Numbered from the stretch's first letter, positions 1 through 13,367 are shown. The stretch is DNA of 64,000 bases from Siphonodentalium dalli (GCA_032622095.1 CP136066.1:46966911-47030910), one strand, 5' to 3'. The notes: generated by a model not told the origin, from the letters alone. Translations and numbers: made by a program.

Positions 1-29
1 CTCACATGTGGCCTCAATGAGAGGATTCC

Positions 30-1105
30 TTAGTTTTTTGCGTATGTGGGCGTGGTCATTAGTCGTGGTGGTTCGTTTAATGTCGGATATCTCCGGCTGT
101 GACGCGGTGTATCATGGGATAGGTCACGTGCTGACTGATCTCGGCGGATTCCCCTAGGTGGCGTTACTGGCGCGTTCCATTGCTTTTGCTTCGAATCTCC
201 GGATTTAGAGGGGCAATTTCTAGCCAAGTGATTACCTTCGCAAACCCAGCAAGATACGTGCCATCGGTTTTCGGTCTTAAAGGGGCAGTCGCGAGCGAAA
301 TGGTCACCTTGACACGTCCAACATTCGACTGTTCGTGGTTTAACCACCGCTTCAACATGCACCTGTCTCGGGCGTGATCGGTGTTCTCGGGTCGTGTGGT
401 TATCGGTGCGCATATATCGCGGGTTGCTCTCGCGTTTTTGTTTCTGAAACTATCGATTTCCATTGCTTCCGGTTCGTTTTCGTTGTAATTTTCGCGGCCC
501 GTTCGTAGGTTGAATACCCGTCGGATCCCCATTTCCCGCATGGCGATTTCGGCTGCCAATTTTAGTGTCTTCGGCGCATCTCTGATCAACTTCATTTTCA
601 AACTGTCGCTTCTTAAAGCGTCAATATAAAACCCTACGAGTTGGCCTTCAACCGCGTTGATCCCACCGGTTTGATCTCGGTATGCCACCGTCGCGATCTC
701 CAAAATTCGTTCGGCAAGCACATGTAAATTTTCGTTTTGTTTTTGCTTGATTTTTCTTAGCATCGAAAAGGCGAATTGATTGTCATTTATCTCGGCAAAT
801 CGACTAGATAATTCGGTTTTTGTGTCTTGCCACGTGGCGTTAGGATTCGTGGCCAAATATCTTTGTAAAAAATCTGAAACGGGGCCCGTGGCGCTCTGGA
901 ATGCCATATAGGGCTTCTTTGCTTCGTTAGCGCCGGTTAGGATCCCGCATTTTTCTATCGACTTGACCTACCCGTGGTATTTCGTGGGGTCCCCGTCAAA
1001 TGACGTCACTACCTGTGTCACCGTAGTCATGGCCATTGAAGCAATTTGAGAATTGATAGACTCTGTTAATGGGGCGAGAACACCAGCTGATTGTTGGGTA
1101 GCCAT
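30..1105 (-). pseudogene. gag: LTR-retrotransposon Gag (capsid plus two zinc knuckles), broken
   Basis: Gag-like polyprotein of a probable Ty3/Gypsy-type LTR retrotransposon; Gag forms the particle and binds the RNA genome. The best start is the ATG at 1105-1103. A helical capsid-like region follows (907 to about 450), with motifs such as FLQRYLATNP and ATWQDTKTELSSRF. Two CCHC zinc knuckles (CWTCQGDHFARDC and CWVCEGNHLARNC, about 210-325) lie in a different frame. Two breaks are visible: an in-frame TAG at 970-968 and a frame change near 400. The pol region would lie beyond the window's left edge. A possible primer-binding site lies 100 bp upstream. The family is recognised from domain layout only; superfamily assignment is inference. 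Confidence 0.75.
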
Positions 1106-1207
1106 TATGAGAATAAACAATTAGACTCACGTTTTGCGAATTTTCCCACACTGTTTTTGTTCACACTGTTCCTCTTCTGGTTTCAAGTTGTGTCTGTGAT
1201 TAGCGTT

Positions 1208-1230
1208 CAGATCCTGGCTCGAAGGCACCA
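1208..1230 (-). other. Candidate retrotransposon primer-binding site
   Basis: On the minus strand the sequence TGGTGCCTTCGAGCCAGGAT starts at 1230, about 100 bp upstream of the gag ATG. It opens with TGG, as expected for a site pairing with the CCA end of a tRNA. The LTR would end just upstream (about 1233), beside an inverted pair ttaagag/ctcttaa (1231-1270). The matching tRNA was not identified. Confidence 0.4.
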
Positions 1231-1232
1231 GT

Positions 1233-3659
1233 TAAGAGATATGTGTCAATACGGGTACATATAACTCTTAAGGCTATCAGAACGGTTTGATTATTTATTT
1301 ACAACAAAGTCAATAATGTTCAATCATCGGCATCTGGGTTTCTCTTCCTGTCGTCTGCTTGGTTTAGGGTCTTCTTCCGTCTTCATAGGTTGGGTGTGTC
1401 TGCTTGTCTTCTACTCGGTTGAGTTCCGGTTGAGTTTATCTTCCTGTCGTCTGCTCTTCTTCTTCCGTCGGCGCATCAGTGGGACGTTGTTAGAAATACA
1501 AGAGCATAATGTTTACCTTGTATTTTCGTCCATTGCTCCACATTGCTCTTCTACGCGTCCGAGGCTTCTTGGTACTTGCTGTGTGGTCAGATAGAACTGG
1601 TTATCGGTGTCGGCTTTCTTCTTACTAAATACACAGAGGGCGTTAATGACGGCCCGGTGCATCTTCACGGCGAATCGGTTCCAGGCGTACCTAGGGTAAT
1701 CGGGCGATCGTCATCTCCCCATGCGTCCTATAGACTCTTCTCCTTATTCATCACGCTGCGTTAGGTTTCGGTAGCTTTTCTAGGCGAGACATCTGGTCTC
1801 GCTAATCCTCAAGATCGTTCTGTTTACTCCCCAAATCATTTCCCTATGTATGTGTCGGGGATGGTTATTTCATGGACGTCCGCTAATTCGTTTTGGTGTC
1901 CAGTCTTTTTGCGATCTAGATGTGGTCAACAGCGGCGCTGATATGTGTGGTAATCGAGCGCCCCTCTGACTTAGAGATTGCCTATCTTCTTCCCGGGTTG
2001 AAAGTTATGTCCCTGGGGTTGTCTTGGCATACTATAAGTCAAATTCTCCTGTTGGGAGGGTGGTCTTTCGGAACATGTAAATGCCCCTTAAAATCACTTC
2101 TTCAAACATCTCCGTTATTTCAGCAATAATCCTAACCTCAATCCTAACCTAACGGGTTATGTAAGTGATAGCGATTTAACTCGCCCTCTGATACGGTCGA
2201 GAGGAGCTGTGCTGCCCTCTCATTCGTCATGCGATCATTGTCTACTCTCCTTGTGGAGAAGACTGCGATGAATAAAACGAGAATGGATATGGATCTATAA
2301 TAATTAGCTAATCTAAACGGACATTGGAGCTTCCAAATTTGGTATACGTAAATTTGAAGGTTGTTTGAAAGATTGTTGACAAATACACGAAAAATTGATA
2401 AACCGGCTTAATATGCTTCGAAGTATACTTGGCATGTTCTCAGCCATTTTACAGCTGTTTTCAATTTTTCGCTCATAATTTATATAAACGTAGGGGGAGG
2501 GGATAAAAATGCATACTCGACTAAAGTCTATACAACATCGATTGCTTGAACATAGCCCTGAAGTCAAGATAGAAAATACCCAGCGGTAGCGCCATACATA
2601 GATGGGTCGTGAGGGATGTAAGCCCCCTGTTTGGGGATGGTTAGCCCCAACCGATCGTGACGATATGCAATTATAGCTTATTGGAGCTACCCCCTCCTAT
2701 CGGTGATCATAGTCCATTGGTAAGGGAAATTATGGCGCCATCACTGCGTGAACATACTCGAACCAATATGTGCTTTTCTAATTATTTAATGCGAGGAAGT
2801 TATGAGCCATACCAAGACTCTCATTCGTCTTACTTTTAAGGATCATGTTGACAGATCTGAATGGCTACAGGTAGGTCACAATCACATCCAAACACCATTC
2901 ATTCATACCAGCAACACAGCAAGCAGAGTGACATGTTTGCAAGCATAAAATCTGATGGTTATGGTAGAAAGACAATTATTACATATACAATTTTTTTCCG
3001 CTAAGAGAAAGACACCAACCCATTTCAACATTAGATTTTAGTGAATTTTACAATGTTATCAGGGATGGGGTGAAAACTACTTTAAGTACTTCATGTCTAG
3101 TCAATCGAGAAGACTAGAACACATGCAAGTTGTTTTAATATAGAAACAAAGTAAAATATTTATCTGGATAAAAAGTTCATGATTGAGGAGAATTCTTGTT
3201 TTGACCTCTGGATACGCACCCACCCGAGGTGGCACTGTGTATCGCACCTTTTACCTCCTCCTGATAACGTTCTTTATTTCTACCATGTCAGGAATAAACT
3301 AACACGGAGCGCTCTTTTCTTTCATATTTGGCTTGTTTGTGGCCTAAACACCCCGTTGTGTTTTGTTTGACTTCAATGCGGTTTTCAATGGGTCATATCA
3401 TGGCGGTAGAAAGGTAGTTCAAGTAGTTATCGACCTATTTCGATAACGTGAAAAATCAAACGCGAATAATATTTGGTATAGTTTGGAGCGCAAACAGCCA
3501 TGTTGATTTAACCAATACTGTGCGAATAGCCTAATTGCAAATATGATCCCTTACAGCAGAAATAGCTTTCAAGTCATATAAAGGTCGCTGACCCCACGAT
3601 CCCACAAGGAGCTGGCTTTTTGGTGTGTTGTTTTTTTAAGAACAAAGAAGTGAAATTCA
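1233..3659. other. Unassigned stretch; probable LTR at its left end
   Basis: If the gag locus has a 5' LTR it begins here and runs toward higher coordinates, but no second LTR copy is in the window, so its outer boundary cannot be set. A pyrimidine-rich stretch (1320-1480) and a small hairpin near 2610-2650 were the only structures noticed. No convincing gene. Confidence 0.4.
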
Positions 3660-4260
3660 ACAAATGCACATAACTCCGTCAATTAGAACTTGACCTGTGA
3701 TTTCTCAACAGTAACCATGTTACCAATTATCAAGAAATTGTGTTGAATTTTTGTCATGTTATCATCCGGATAACCAAAATGATGTTATTGCTAAGTCGAC
3801 AAAGAGGCTTAACTCCGTCCAAAATCCATGAAGCATGGAAAGCTTCGAACTTGACATGTGTCTTCTCAACTGTGAAGCTCATACCAAATAACAAGAAATT
3901 GTGTTGAATATTTGTCATGTTATTATCCGGATAACCAAAATGATGTTATTTCTAAGTCGACAAAGAGGATTAACTCCGTCAAAAATCCACGAAGCTTAGA
4001 AAGATTCGAATGTGAACCTCGTACCAAATAACAAGACATTGGGCTATGTTGAGTATTGCTCAAATTATCACACTGACAACCCAAACGTTGTAATGTTGTC
4101 GAAAAGGGGCAGAACATCGTCAGCAATATGCGGATCACGATCTACGTATAGTACCAGATATCAATAAATTATGTTCAATATTGCATGCTCAAGCGATCAT
4201 CCGGATAATTCAAACCTGAGATTTCTAAGTTGCAAAAGAGTCATAAGTCCGTCAAAAATA
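3660..4260. repeat. Tandem repeat, about 160-bp unit, 3-4 decayed copies
   Basis: The sequence 'caagaaattgtgttga' with downstream 'atccggataaccaaaatg' and 'aactccgtc' recurs at about 3730 and 3891, and in more diverged form at about 4030 and 4155. The unit is about 160 bp and decays toward the right. No coding potential. Confidence 0.7.
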
Positions 4261-4452
4261 ATTAGACCGGGACCAGATTCGAACCAGTTGAAGATGAACT
4301 GCCTTTCATGGGTTGATGCATTAACATCAACAAGACAGGCATTTTCCAAACACGTGTGGGAATTCTATCCGAAGACTAGTTCGCGCACCTTTTCCTTCTG
4401 CATGGAAGAGTGATCGATATCAAGTAAGATTATCAAAGTATAACTTTAATGA

Positions 4453-5232
4453 TTAATTAAGCGACAACTAGTTTGTTTTACTGTATTCTGTATTAAAAGG
4501 GATTATTTTCTCCAGTGTGCGTTAGTCTCAATTATGTGTGAAGTCCGTAGTAGACCTAACTATTCCATGTCACAAACAAACTAGCAGATAACGCTCTTCA
4601 GGAGAAAAATAATCCCTTATTAATAAAACAAATACATAGAGGGTACTTGATTGAACGGTCACTTGATTGAACGGGGTATGTGGACTACTTCATGTGCAGG
4701 GGGTTGTACACACAAGAGATGGTATTGCGCTCGAGTGTTTTGTGGTTTACAAAACAAAATAAAATAGTCCCTCAAGTGATTAAGCTGCTTGTTGTTTTTC
4801 ACTATAAACATCTGACTTACCAGAAACCCAAATAATACGACCAGTATTCACATGATGCATACATTTCGATAGCGCGTATGAATACATATAATATGCGTTA
4901 GTGAATGTTACATAATTCACTAGTGAAATTATCGTTTATAATCACTCGAGAAATCAAGGTTCATCACACATAGGAATGTAATAAAATAAAATTAAATACA
5001 ACACAAGTCTTATTTGATAAAGCATGAACTTATATATTATTCAAGGTCATAGCTGTATAAATACATTTCTTGTGTTTTATATAACGTGTAAAGCGCTGAG
5101 GGCCCCTTACGGGGGATAGGCGCTATATAAATATTATTATTATTATTATTATTAATAAAACATAATATTAATTTAATCATAAACTGTCAATTCACAGAAT
5201 ACAGTAACACAAACTAGTTGTCGCTTAATTAA
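4453..5232. mobile_element. Inverted-repeat (MITE-like) element, 780 bp
   Basis: The 39-bp arm at 4453-4491 (ttaattaagcgacaactagt...) is matched as reverse complement at 5194-5232 with about one mismatch. A second inner inverted pair (gggattattttctcc / ggagaaaaataatccc) lies at about 4499-4513 and 4601-4616. No transposase ORF is inside, so a non-autonomous DNA transposon is inferred. No target duplication was identified. Confidence 0.6.
5088..5155 (+). repeat. SINE/LINE-type 3' tail ending in (att)n
   Basis: The run 'gtgtaaagcgctgagggccc', then 'ggcgctatataaat' and an (att)n microsatellite has the form of retroposon tails common in marine invertebrates. It sits inside the inverted-repeat element. 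The parent family cannot be named. Confidence 0.45.
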
Positions 5233-8090
5233 GAATAATCGGAGGGCGTAACGTCCATTTCTGAGTGACAGAGACAAACTAAGCCGCGGGAGTCGTCAAA
5301 ACTAAAAGTTCGTACAGACAAGATTTCGATTTTCAAATTCTAAAGTGTTGTATAACACAATCAAATCATGTTTGGAATTTCATTGTAAGGACAGCCGTAA
5401 ACTCATTATACTCATAAGAGTGGGACTTATCTACCCGTGATAACGAGAGACTCTCTGTCTTCCGCTCCATCCACACTAGCCCTCTCCGGTGCTGGAGCAT
5501 CTGGTCCTTATTAAAACGCAATCCACGGAAATCGACAGATAACGATAACAACCTGACTTATATGGTGTGTGGTTCTTTGTACAATAGCGAACTTCATCAC
5601 GCACTCTTCGGGTGTAATAGTTCAGTATCTCATGCTCTATGGTAAAGATATTGGATGATTATCATAGATATGTTTGGTACTGATTTGTTTATGTTCCTAG
5701 ACTCTTTTCAAGATGCCGACCTACTCACAATAATCCTAGGCGGAGTATCGATTATCGTTCCAGGCGAGTTCCTTGGTGTGTGGGATGAAGTCATTCTCTT
5801 GACGACAGCCTTTCTTCTCAAGTCTTCCAAACTTATGAACTTAGGTCTTCTACAATGAAGATGATATCACCTCTATATCTCATATATATTTTGAAGACCT
5901 CTGTCTGTTTGTATGTTTGTCTGTATGTCTGTATGTTTGTCATTTATACAAATCTACGATTCTCGACCGATCGGGACGAAACTTGGTACGTGTGTGTAGT
6001 TTGACCAGGCGGTGGACGTTGTCGTATTGTCGAGCCCGTGCGGCGCCCGTGCAGCGCATGCGCAGACGAGATCTCGGAAACGGGTGGAGCTATCGACTTG
6101 AAATTTGGTATGTGAATGTATCTTGCCCCGAATACGAATTTTATCGGGTCGCCGAGCCCGTGCGACGTTAGCTTCGCGCATGCGCAGACGAGATCTCGGA
6201 AACGGGTGGAGCTATCGACTTGAAATTTGGAATGTGAATGTATCTTGCCTCGGGTACGAATTTTATCGGGTCGTCGAGCCCGTGCGACGCCAGCTTCGCG
6301 CATGCGCAGACCAGATCTCGGAAACGGGTGGAGCTATCGACTTGAAATTTGGTATGTGAATGTATCTTGCCCAGGATACGAATTTTATCGGGTCGTCGAG
6401 CCCGTGCGACGCCAGCTTCGCGCATGCGCTGGCCAGATCTCGGAAACGGGTGGAGCTATCGACTTGAAATTTGGGTTTTGAATAGCCCGGACAACGTCGG
6501 GCTCATCGGCTAGTCTCATATATATTTTGAAGACCTCTGTCTGTTTGTTTGTATGTTGTTTGTCTGTCATTTATACAAATCTACGATTCTCGACCGATCG
6601 GGACGAAACTTGGTACGTGTGTGTAGTTTGACCAGGCGGTGGACGTTGTCGTATTGGCGAGCCCGTGCAGCGCATGCGCAGACGAGATCTCGGAAACGGG
6701 TGGAGCTATCGACTTGAAATTTGCTATGTGAATGTATCTTGCCCCGGATACGAATTTTATCGGGTCGCCGAGCCCGTGCGACGCCAGCTTCGCGCATGCG
6801 CAGACGAGATCTCGGAAACGGGTGGCGCTATCGACTTGAAATTTGCTATGTGAATGTATCTTGCCCCGGATACGAATTTTATCGGGTCGCCGAGCCCGCG
6901 CGACGCCAGCTTCGCGCATACGCAGACCAGATCTCGGAAACGGGTAGAGCTATCGACTTGAAATTTGGTTTTTGAATAGCCCGGACAACGTCGGGCTGGG
7001 TAGAGCTATCGACTTGAAATTTGGTTTTGATTAGCCCTGACAACGTCGGGCTCATCGGCTAGTATACTATATATATATAGGCATCATAGCTCACGCACAA
7101 GTGGTCACCAGCCTCCTTCATGTGATTATGTGCAATCCTCATGCTTGTCGCTTAAAGCATACGATGTGCATGTTTGTCTCTAGACCTTATATATTGTTTC
7201 GTGTATTTTATTTTCTTTCTTTGTTTCTTCTATCCAAACATCCAATTGGATATTGTTGCGCTCACTCGGTTGTGAGATATATGGTAAACGTTATTGGCAG
7301 TACTTATGTATTGTTGTATACACTATTATGTATGTATGTATTGAAACTATTATGTAAATATTGTACAGCAATCAATCTCCACCATTGGAGGCAATAAAGA
7401 TATATATCAACTATAAGTTAATTGAATATGAAAGTGTATATATTATAACAACTGTGATATAAGGTGTTATTGTGCAAAATTGTTGTCAGATACCAATTCT
7501 AGTTCCAGAGATAAATAGTTTTTTGTGTTTCCTGAACAATTTGATTTTCCTGAGGTACGACCTTTTAGAAGCCCACCGACGATGCATATTTGCAGCCGTT
7601 ATAAATTTATGTAAGGCCTTTCACTATTTATTTCCGTTGGCAACAACCAGTACTACATTTTCGACAAATTAAGCCGCTTGTATTCAATCGAAAATTGGCC
7701 AGGGGATTCCAAAAGTTCAAGATATTACGGAAAATAGTGCTGCATAGATTATTCCTCGGCCGTATCTGTCAGGAAAACGCGAACGTGTTTAAAGAGACGG
7801 TAACATTAATTGTTTGTTTGTTGCGTGCGACGGAATATTCATTACTCTACAGATGTGTCCATTAAGCTCGCGCGGGGCATTCACATTGATACACATATGT
7901 ATAACTAAAAGCGCGAGCCACGCAACGAGATATCAGGGTTCAATATTTAGGTCGACCTAAATATTGAACCTTGATAACTCGTTGATTTGATTGTGTTATA
8001 CAACACTTTATAATTTAAAAATCGAAATCTTTTAGTTTGTCTCTGTCACTCAGAAAAGGAGGATACGCCCTCCGATTATTCTTCTTTTAA
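5233..8090. repeat. Inverted pair flanking the 5.9-7.1 kb satellite
   Basis: The segment at about 5233-5370 (aagaataatcggagggcgta..., gtgacagagacaaacta..., gtgttgtataacacaatcaa) occurs in reverse complement at about 7985-8090. The pair brackets the satellite array. It could be the ends of a larger decayed transposon or two copies of one short element in opposite orientation. No gene was recognised between them apart from repeat. Confidence 0.5.
5878..7062. repeat. Complex satellite array, about 120-bp unit, partly duplicated
   Basis: A lead segment (tatattttgaagacctctgt, then a tctg/tgtt-rich run and 'gacgaaacttggtacgtgtg') is followed by about four units of about 120 bp sharing 'cagatctcggaaacggg', 'ctatcgacttgaaatttgg' and 'gaattttatcgggtcg'. 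The lead and two to three further units repeat from 6516. A terminal piece 'agcccggacaacgtcgggct' closes each block (about 6484, 6977, with a variant near 7034). Apparent ORFs here merely read the repeat and are not genes. Confidence 0.85.
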
Positions 8091-8394
8091 AAAATCCAAT
8101 CAGAACGATCTTATCAGGAACGGTTTCGAAAAGAAAAATTACGACATTTTGAATTTTAGAATTTTAGATATGTTTTCGCGGCGAACCCATATACGACATT
8201 TTGGAACCACTATTTCCCTAATAAACATCGAAAAATGGCACTTATATTTGAAATATTGACAAGTTATATGAGGAACTTGTGTAATGGAACCCTTAGATTC
8301 CGAAAATGCAATAAAAAGTTTCGAACTTTTAGAAGCCCACCGACGGAGTACGGAAGCGAAATGAGGCCAAATCGAAAATTAAATTCCGCAATCA

Positions 8395-8485
8395 TCTCTT
8401 AGTTAAGACTTACGTATCTCTTAATTCGGACATACGTATCTCTTAATTGGGAATTACGTATCTCTTAATTAAGACGTATTAATAT
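8395..8485. repeat. Short tandem repeat, about 25-bp unit
   Basis: 'acgtatctcttaatt' occurs three times in succession, with slightly diverged flanks. Confidence 0.7.
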
Positions 8486-11400
8486 ATATCGGTTGTACCG
8501 GGGAAGTGGAACTATCACTGTTCCTGTGTTTAACCTCGTCACACGACGCGCGACTTCTCGCGGTTGGTTGTTTGGATGGAGTTTCCCCGTCTGATTACTG
8601 AAAAGAAAATGAGACCATTCACGCAGTTTTCATCCTTGACTCAACTGAATAACCCGTCGTGTCTTGGAATGCCAAATTCCAGTATAGGAAATAACCACAG
8701 TACTATATCTACTATTTTTCAGAAGGAAATATCATCGTGGGTTCAGAAATTTTAATGTACGGGATATGGAGAATAATTACTAAATTTCGACTATTTGAAC
8801 AACGCTTGAAATTCCGATCAAGCGATGACATGAACACGGTCCAGCAATTACGCAACCTCAATTATAATGTTGAATAACCCGCCGCACCCGGAGGAAATAA
8901 AATTACAAATACCACCCAGGGGCCACTTGACAGACAACAATACATGAAATAAAGCTATCATAGTTAGAAAGAATCGGAATTTAAGAGAAAATGATGTTAT
9001 GAGACAGCCCGCCATGTCAAATTATGTTAATGGTGGGGTTATGTCGAACCCGAAAACTAAAACTCTACAATGTTCAGAGAGATCAACAGCACATCAAGGA
9101 GGCTATCCATGTAGCAAAGATATCTGGCAAAGATATAAATTATAATTAATACAATATGAAGCATAGAGAGACCATCAGTCGTAAAATGAGTGACCAACAG
9201 CATGCTGATACCAGATTCAAAACTTCAGCATGCCACAGCGGTGGAAACCATGTCTGCATCACCAGGCGCTCGGTATATAATAGATGCATGATAAAATAGT
9301 ATGCATGCCACAACCATGCATGAGTGCATCTTGTGATCTCTCGAAGTTTAAAGTTTGAAGCTAGATAGGTACACACGAACATCGTGCTACATATGGAAAA
9401 TTGAAAAATAAATACATCATTTACACATTTGGTATATGCTAAAATTATAAACCACTCATCAAATTTACTACTGATGCTGGGACGATTTCGCACGCATTGC
9501 ATGATAATTCGCAAACTTAAAAAATCATAACCATCGAAAAATAAGCCGATCCAGGCGACAAATCAAAGTTTTAACGTGTGATAATCGTCATGTCATGGCT
9601 GTGTGGTGCTGTGATCGACTGGACATTACCAAGAAGCATGCTCGAACTATTTCAAGAATCGTGGGGCCACGTGGCACCACTGCTTTGTTCAACGCATTCG
9701 CTGCAACCAGCGTTTGCCCGAAATTCTTTGTAGCCATTTTTTAGCCACTTGTGCAATTTTGTTAGCCACTTTTGAAAAAAGTTTAGCCTCATACTGTGGG
9801 ATAAATTAGCACATCGCAGCATCGTTTTACATAATCCACAAAACGCTTGGAATGCTTTATAGTAACTTGCTTATCATTATATAACGGCTCAAACTGTTTG
9901 GTCAAACTAGAGTTGATCTCAGGCTCAGAGTACTCCGAATCTACTATTTAAATGATCTCCAAACGCAAACTTCCTGCAGGCTGACACTGCATCTTGTCTA
10001 TGTTTAGGTCCATCTTTAATGTCATGTCCGTGAGTGTCATTGTACTATCAACACTGTTCACTGCATTAACGTCAATGAAATGTGAGAAGCTTATTACACA
10101 AGAAGCCAGATCATAAATTGTATGTTTACTCAATTGACCCTACCGCAATTAGCTGTGTGAGCCAATGAGATAATTGCATTATACAGCCTGGAGCAATGGT
10201 CGCTACTGCGAACAGGCGGTTAGACAAAAAGACTCATTTTACCGGCTTACTCTATGTCGCGTTGATTTTGTTTTGTATAAAAGAGTATTGGTTTCATGTA
10301 AGTTGACACAATATAATAATATAACAGTAACAGAATCCGAAAGCTTCGCCCTATGGGCTTTTTGGATTAGTAAATTATGAAATGTCACGCTGAGCCAGAG
10401 ATGTGACAAATGGAAATATGATGAGGGGATTAGGAAGGGCTAGATAAGCTTATTAGTTAAAACTATCAAATCAAACTATGTACACATTTGAGATAATGGA
10501 CCACATAGTGTTATAATCTCCAAGGGATGATTTGTTGGGGAAAGAGGGACACTAAAATGGCCAAAGTATATGACAGCACCTGTTAAATTCACCTGTTGTC
10601 GATTAATACAGGCTGATTAGGGCGCCTCTTCTTGGTAGCTTTCGGATGTGTGATGTTTAGATTTGGTACATTATACAGCATTTATTGGTATATTTTGTGA
10701 ATAAATGGGATTCATGGCATTTATACGTGGACTTACATACACAAACATTATGACAGACCAATGGAATATTAGGGAACTGTGATATGAAAAATAATTTCTC
10801 AATATACTGAAACATGTTTGTTCTATACGCGTAATGTGCCAATTATGAACATTATTAATTGTTATTATAATTTTTTTTTTTAAATTTAAATGTCTTTATT
10901 AATTCCTTAGATACATAAGTCACGTTTTTACATAGCCATACACACCCACGTGGCAGGGATAAGGGCGTTCTTTTTGTCTGAAATAAAAGGATTATTATAT
11001 ATTGTACAGATGTTGTTCCATAACGCCCTTCTTGGTAATAGGGTGGTCTGCTCTTCGTCATTGTGGGAAAATTATTACAAGTTACAACACACAGAGGCTC
11101 CATACACACGGCAAACAGTCCCTATATTATTCTAGGACATATATAAACACTATATAGCAATATATGCCGTATGTATTGGAACCTATGTCTATGGCAGTGC
11201 CCCCACTTTATGTATAGGCGTGGTATTTTCAAATTCTAAATTAGTGACTAAGGAGTTAATAAAGAAAAAAACAAATATCAGATGCTTTGGTGTATCGGGA
11301 AGGATGCATGGTGGGCTGCTACGTACGTATAGATAGATAGTTTAGTCAAAGAGGTTGAAGGCGGTCGATGACAAAACCATCTCCATATATGATCAATACG

Positions 11401-12380
11401 TTCACGTTCATAAGTCCAGTATAGGATCCAATATTGCCCATCTATTAGAATATGTATCATTATCCAGAAAAAAAACAGTCAGTTATCCAGAAAAAAACAA
11501 TCAATTATGACATGGTACACTTTTTGATACCAGTATGGTGCATCTTCGAAAAAGTACAAAAAACTGACTACAACGGATGAAAACATACAAGTCCTCGAAT
11601 TTTTATCGAAATAGGGAAATTGTATGGTACACCATCGATAAATTGATAGATCGTGCGTCTATTGTGAAGAGATATATTATAATAACATTGAATATTTATT
11701 ATGTGTTACATATCCAGCTTGACAAGAACAGTGAATATCCGAAATTATCGAACAATTTATCTCAAAATCGACGCCATGTGCAGGTTCATTTTTCATCATG
11801 CTTCGGTGGTAATTTGCCCCAATAAAGAGCTTGTCGTCGCAAATAAACATTGAAACTGAATGTATGTAGCCTTCACTAAAGTACTTGTATCCTTGCTGTC
11901 GCGATTTCAATGAAGTGCCAGTCGAATTGAAGAACAATCCAGCGAAATCTGGTGGTAAGTCCACCAAATTTGAAACACGTCGTTCCTTGTTGTCAGACAT
12001 ATCGGTGTGTGATGTCTAACCTGCTATAATTCAGTCTGGCAATTTATGGCAGGCGTGGTTATCGCCGCTGGGCAGTAGCGTGAATTGTGATAGCGTGTAC
12101 ATAATCTATCTCTAAACGATCACCAACGAATTGCCCAGGGTGTGAAACTGACGCCCAATATTATAGCTAATCGAACACAACCGTAATCCCATCCTCCTCG
12201 TCAGCTCTCGCGAATTACGTTAAGTTGTCTTGTGCTAAGCCGGTTAATTACTTTTGTTTACAATAAATTGTCGTTCAGTCCGCGGTCGACACGAAAAATG
12301 CCTGTAGCCATATGGTTTAGCCACCAGCATATTTATTTTAGCCACTTCGTATATTTATTTTCGCAATTTGCTAAAATGGC
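8486..12380. other. No recognisable gene
   Basis: AT-rich sequence with short, composition-driven ORFs only. 'ttagccac' recurs near 9740-9790 and again near 12310-12345, suggesting that two copies of one unidentified repeat lie at the edges of this block. Nothing else could be supported. Confidence 0.5.
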
Positions 12381-12443
12381 TAACGGCAGGGCGAACAATG
12401 GCTGCAACCCTACGTGGACACCAATTACGACGAATATACGGAT

Positions 12444-13367
12444 ATGCATGGAATGTCTATACAAACAGGAAAGATTGCGATTGTGATTGACCTTCTCGAG
12501 GCCAATACACTGGTGAAGCCCACACACGCTCGTACAATTGGTCGGACCACCAGAGAGTTAGGATCGCCACCTCTCAGGATGACTACGCCACCGATAATCC
12601 GGAATGCTATCACAACAATGCTGGACTCCATGCATGTCGCGCCTTGTGTGAGCTGGTCACTCCATGCACACAAAGGCGGATACCAGTTGGTTTTGGACTT
12701 CCAGTCCTGCCCGGCAAATCCCTTATCATGGCTCTCTACCGGGAGAGGTCTGGAAACTACCAAACCAGCCAGGAAGAAGCGAAAGAAAAAGACTCCATCC
12801 AGGAAAAAGAGAGACACAGAGAGATTGGCAGCGTGGAAAAAGAGGAAATCGACTGATGCCACACCAGACGACACCTCCCGCGCAGCCGAGATCGAAGTGG
12901 TAATGGACTCCCCATCGCCACGGATAGACGCGGACATCTCCTTTTTCAACCCGAAGACGCCGGATTACACCGAACCGGAATCTTCACCTGCCTCTCCTAC
13001 AGCAAACGAAGCACCAACATCCGACCCCGAAGATACATCCGACTCCGAAGACACTTCTGACTCCGACGCCGAAGACACATCTGACTCCAACCCCGAAGAC
13101 ACATCTGACTCCAACCCCGACAACACATCTAATTCCGACTCTGACTGCGACTCCGACGACACATCCGACTCCGAAAAAGAAGAAAGACAAAAGAACTTAA
13201 TGGAAATTTTAGCGAGAGTACAAGAAGCATCAAGAAAAGCCGATTTAGTACAAGCCGAAACCGAAAAGCTCATGAATCGTCCGACTCCAAGTTTGCAAAC
13301 ATCACCATCCGAACCACCGACAAAAAAGAGAAAGAGAAATAGAAAGAAACAAAACAACCGCCGCTAA
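12444..13367 (+). CDS. Lys/Arg-rich protein with acidic SD-repeat (probable transposable-element ORF)
   Basis: An open frame of 307 codons from the first ATG at 12444; the frame is open from 12384, so an upstream exon is possible. There is an N-terminal segment with a 'GGYQLVLDFQS' strand-like stretch, then a strongly basic block (KKRKKKTPSRKKRDTERL, about residues 111-128). An acidic low-complexity region of repeated D-T-S-D-S units follows (about 195-245), then a coiled-coil-like segment and a basic C-terminus (KKRKRNRKK). The K-T-P-S-R-x-x-R-D-x-x-R pattern resembles proteins often seen near mollusc retroelements, recalled only as a general pattern. Nuclear or nucleic-acid-binding function is inference. 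No catalytic domain. Confidence 0.5.
   Translation: MHGMSIQTGKIAIVIDLLEANTLVKPTHARTIGRTTRELGSPPLRMTTPPIIRNAITTMLDSMHVAPCVSWSLHAHKGGYQLVLDFQSCPANPLSWLSTGRGLETTKPARKKRKKKTPSRKKRDTERLAAWKKRKSTDATPDDTSRAAEIEVVMDSPSPRIDADISFFNPKTPDYTEPESSPASPTANEAPTSDPEDTSDSEDTSDSDAEDTSDSNPEDTSDSNPDNTSNSDSDCDSDDTSDSEKEERQKNLMEILARVQEASRKADLVQAETEKLMNRPTPSLQTSPSEPPTKKRKRNRKKQNNRR

Noticed and set aside
5917-6975. Repeated 60-120-residue frames on both strands (e.g. those with 'RARRPDKIRI')
   Set aside because: They are translations of the 120-bp satellite unit and recur with the DNA repeat.
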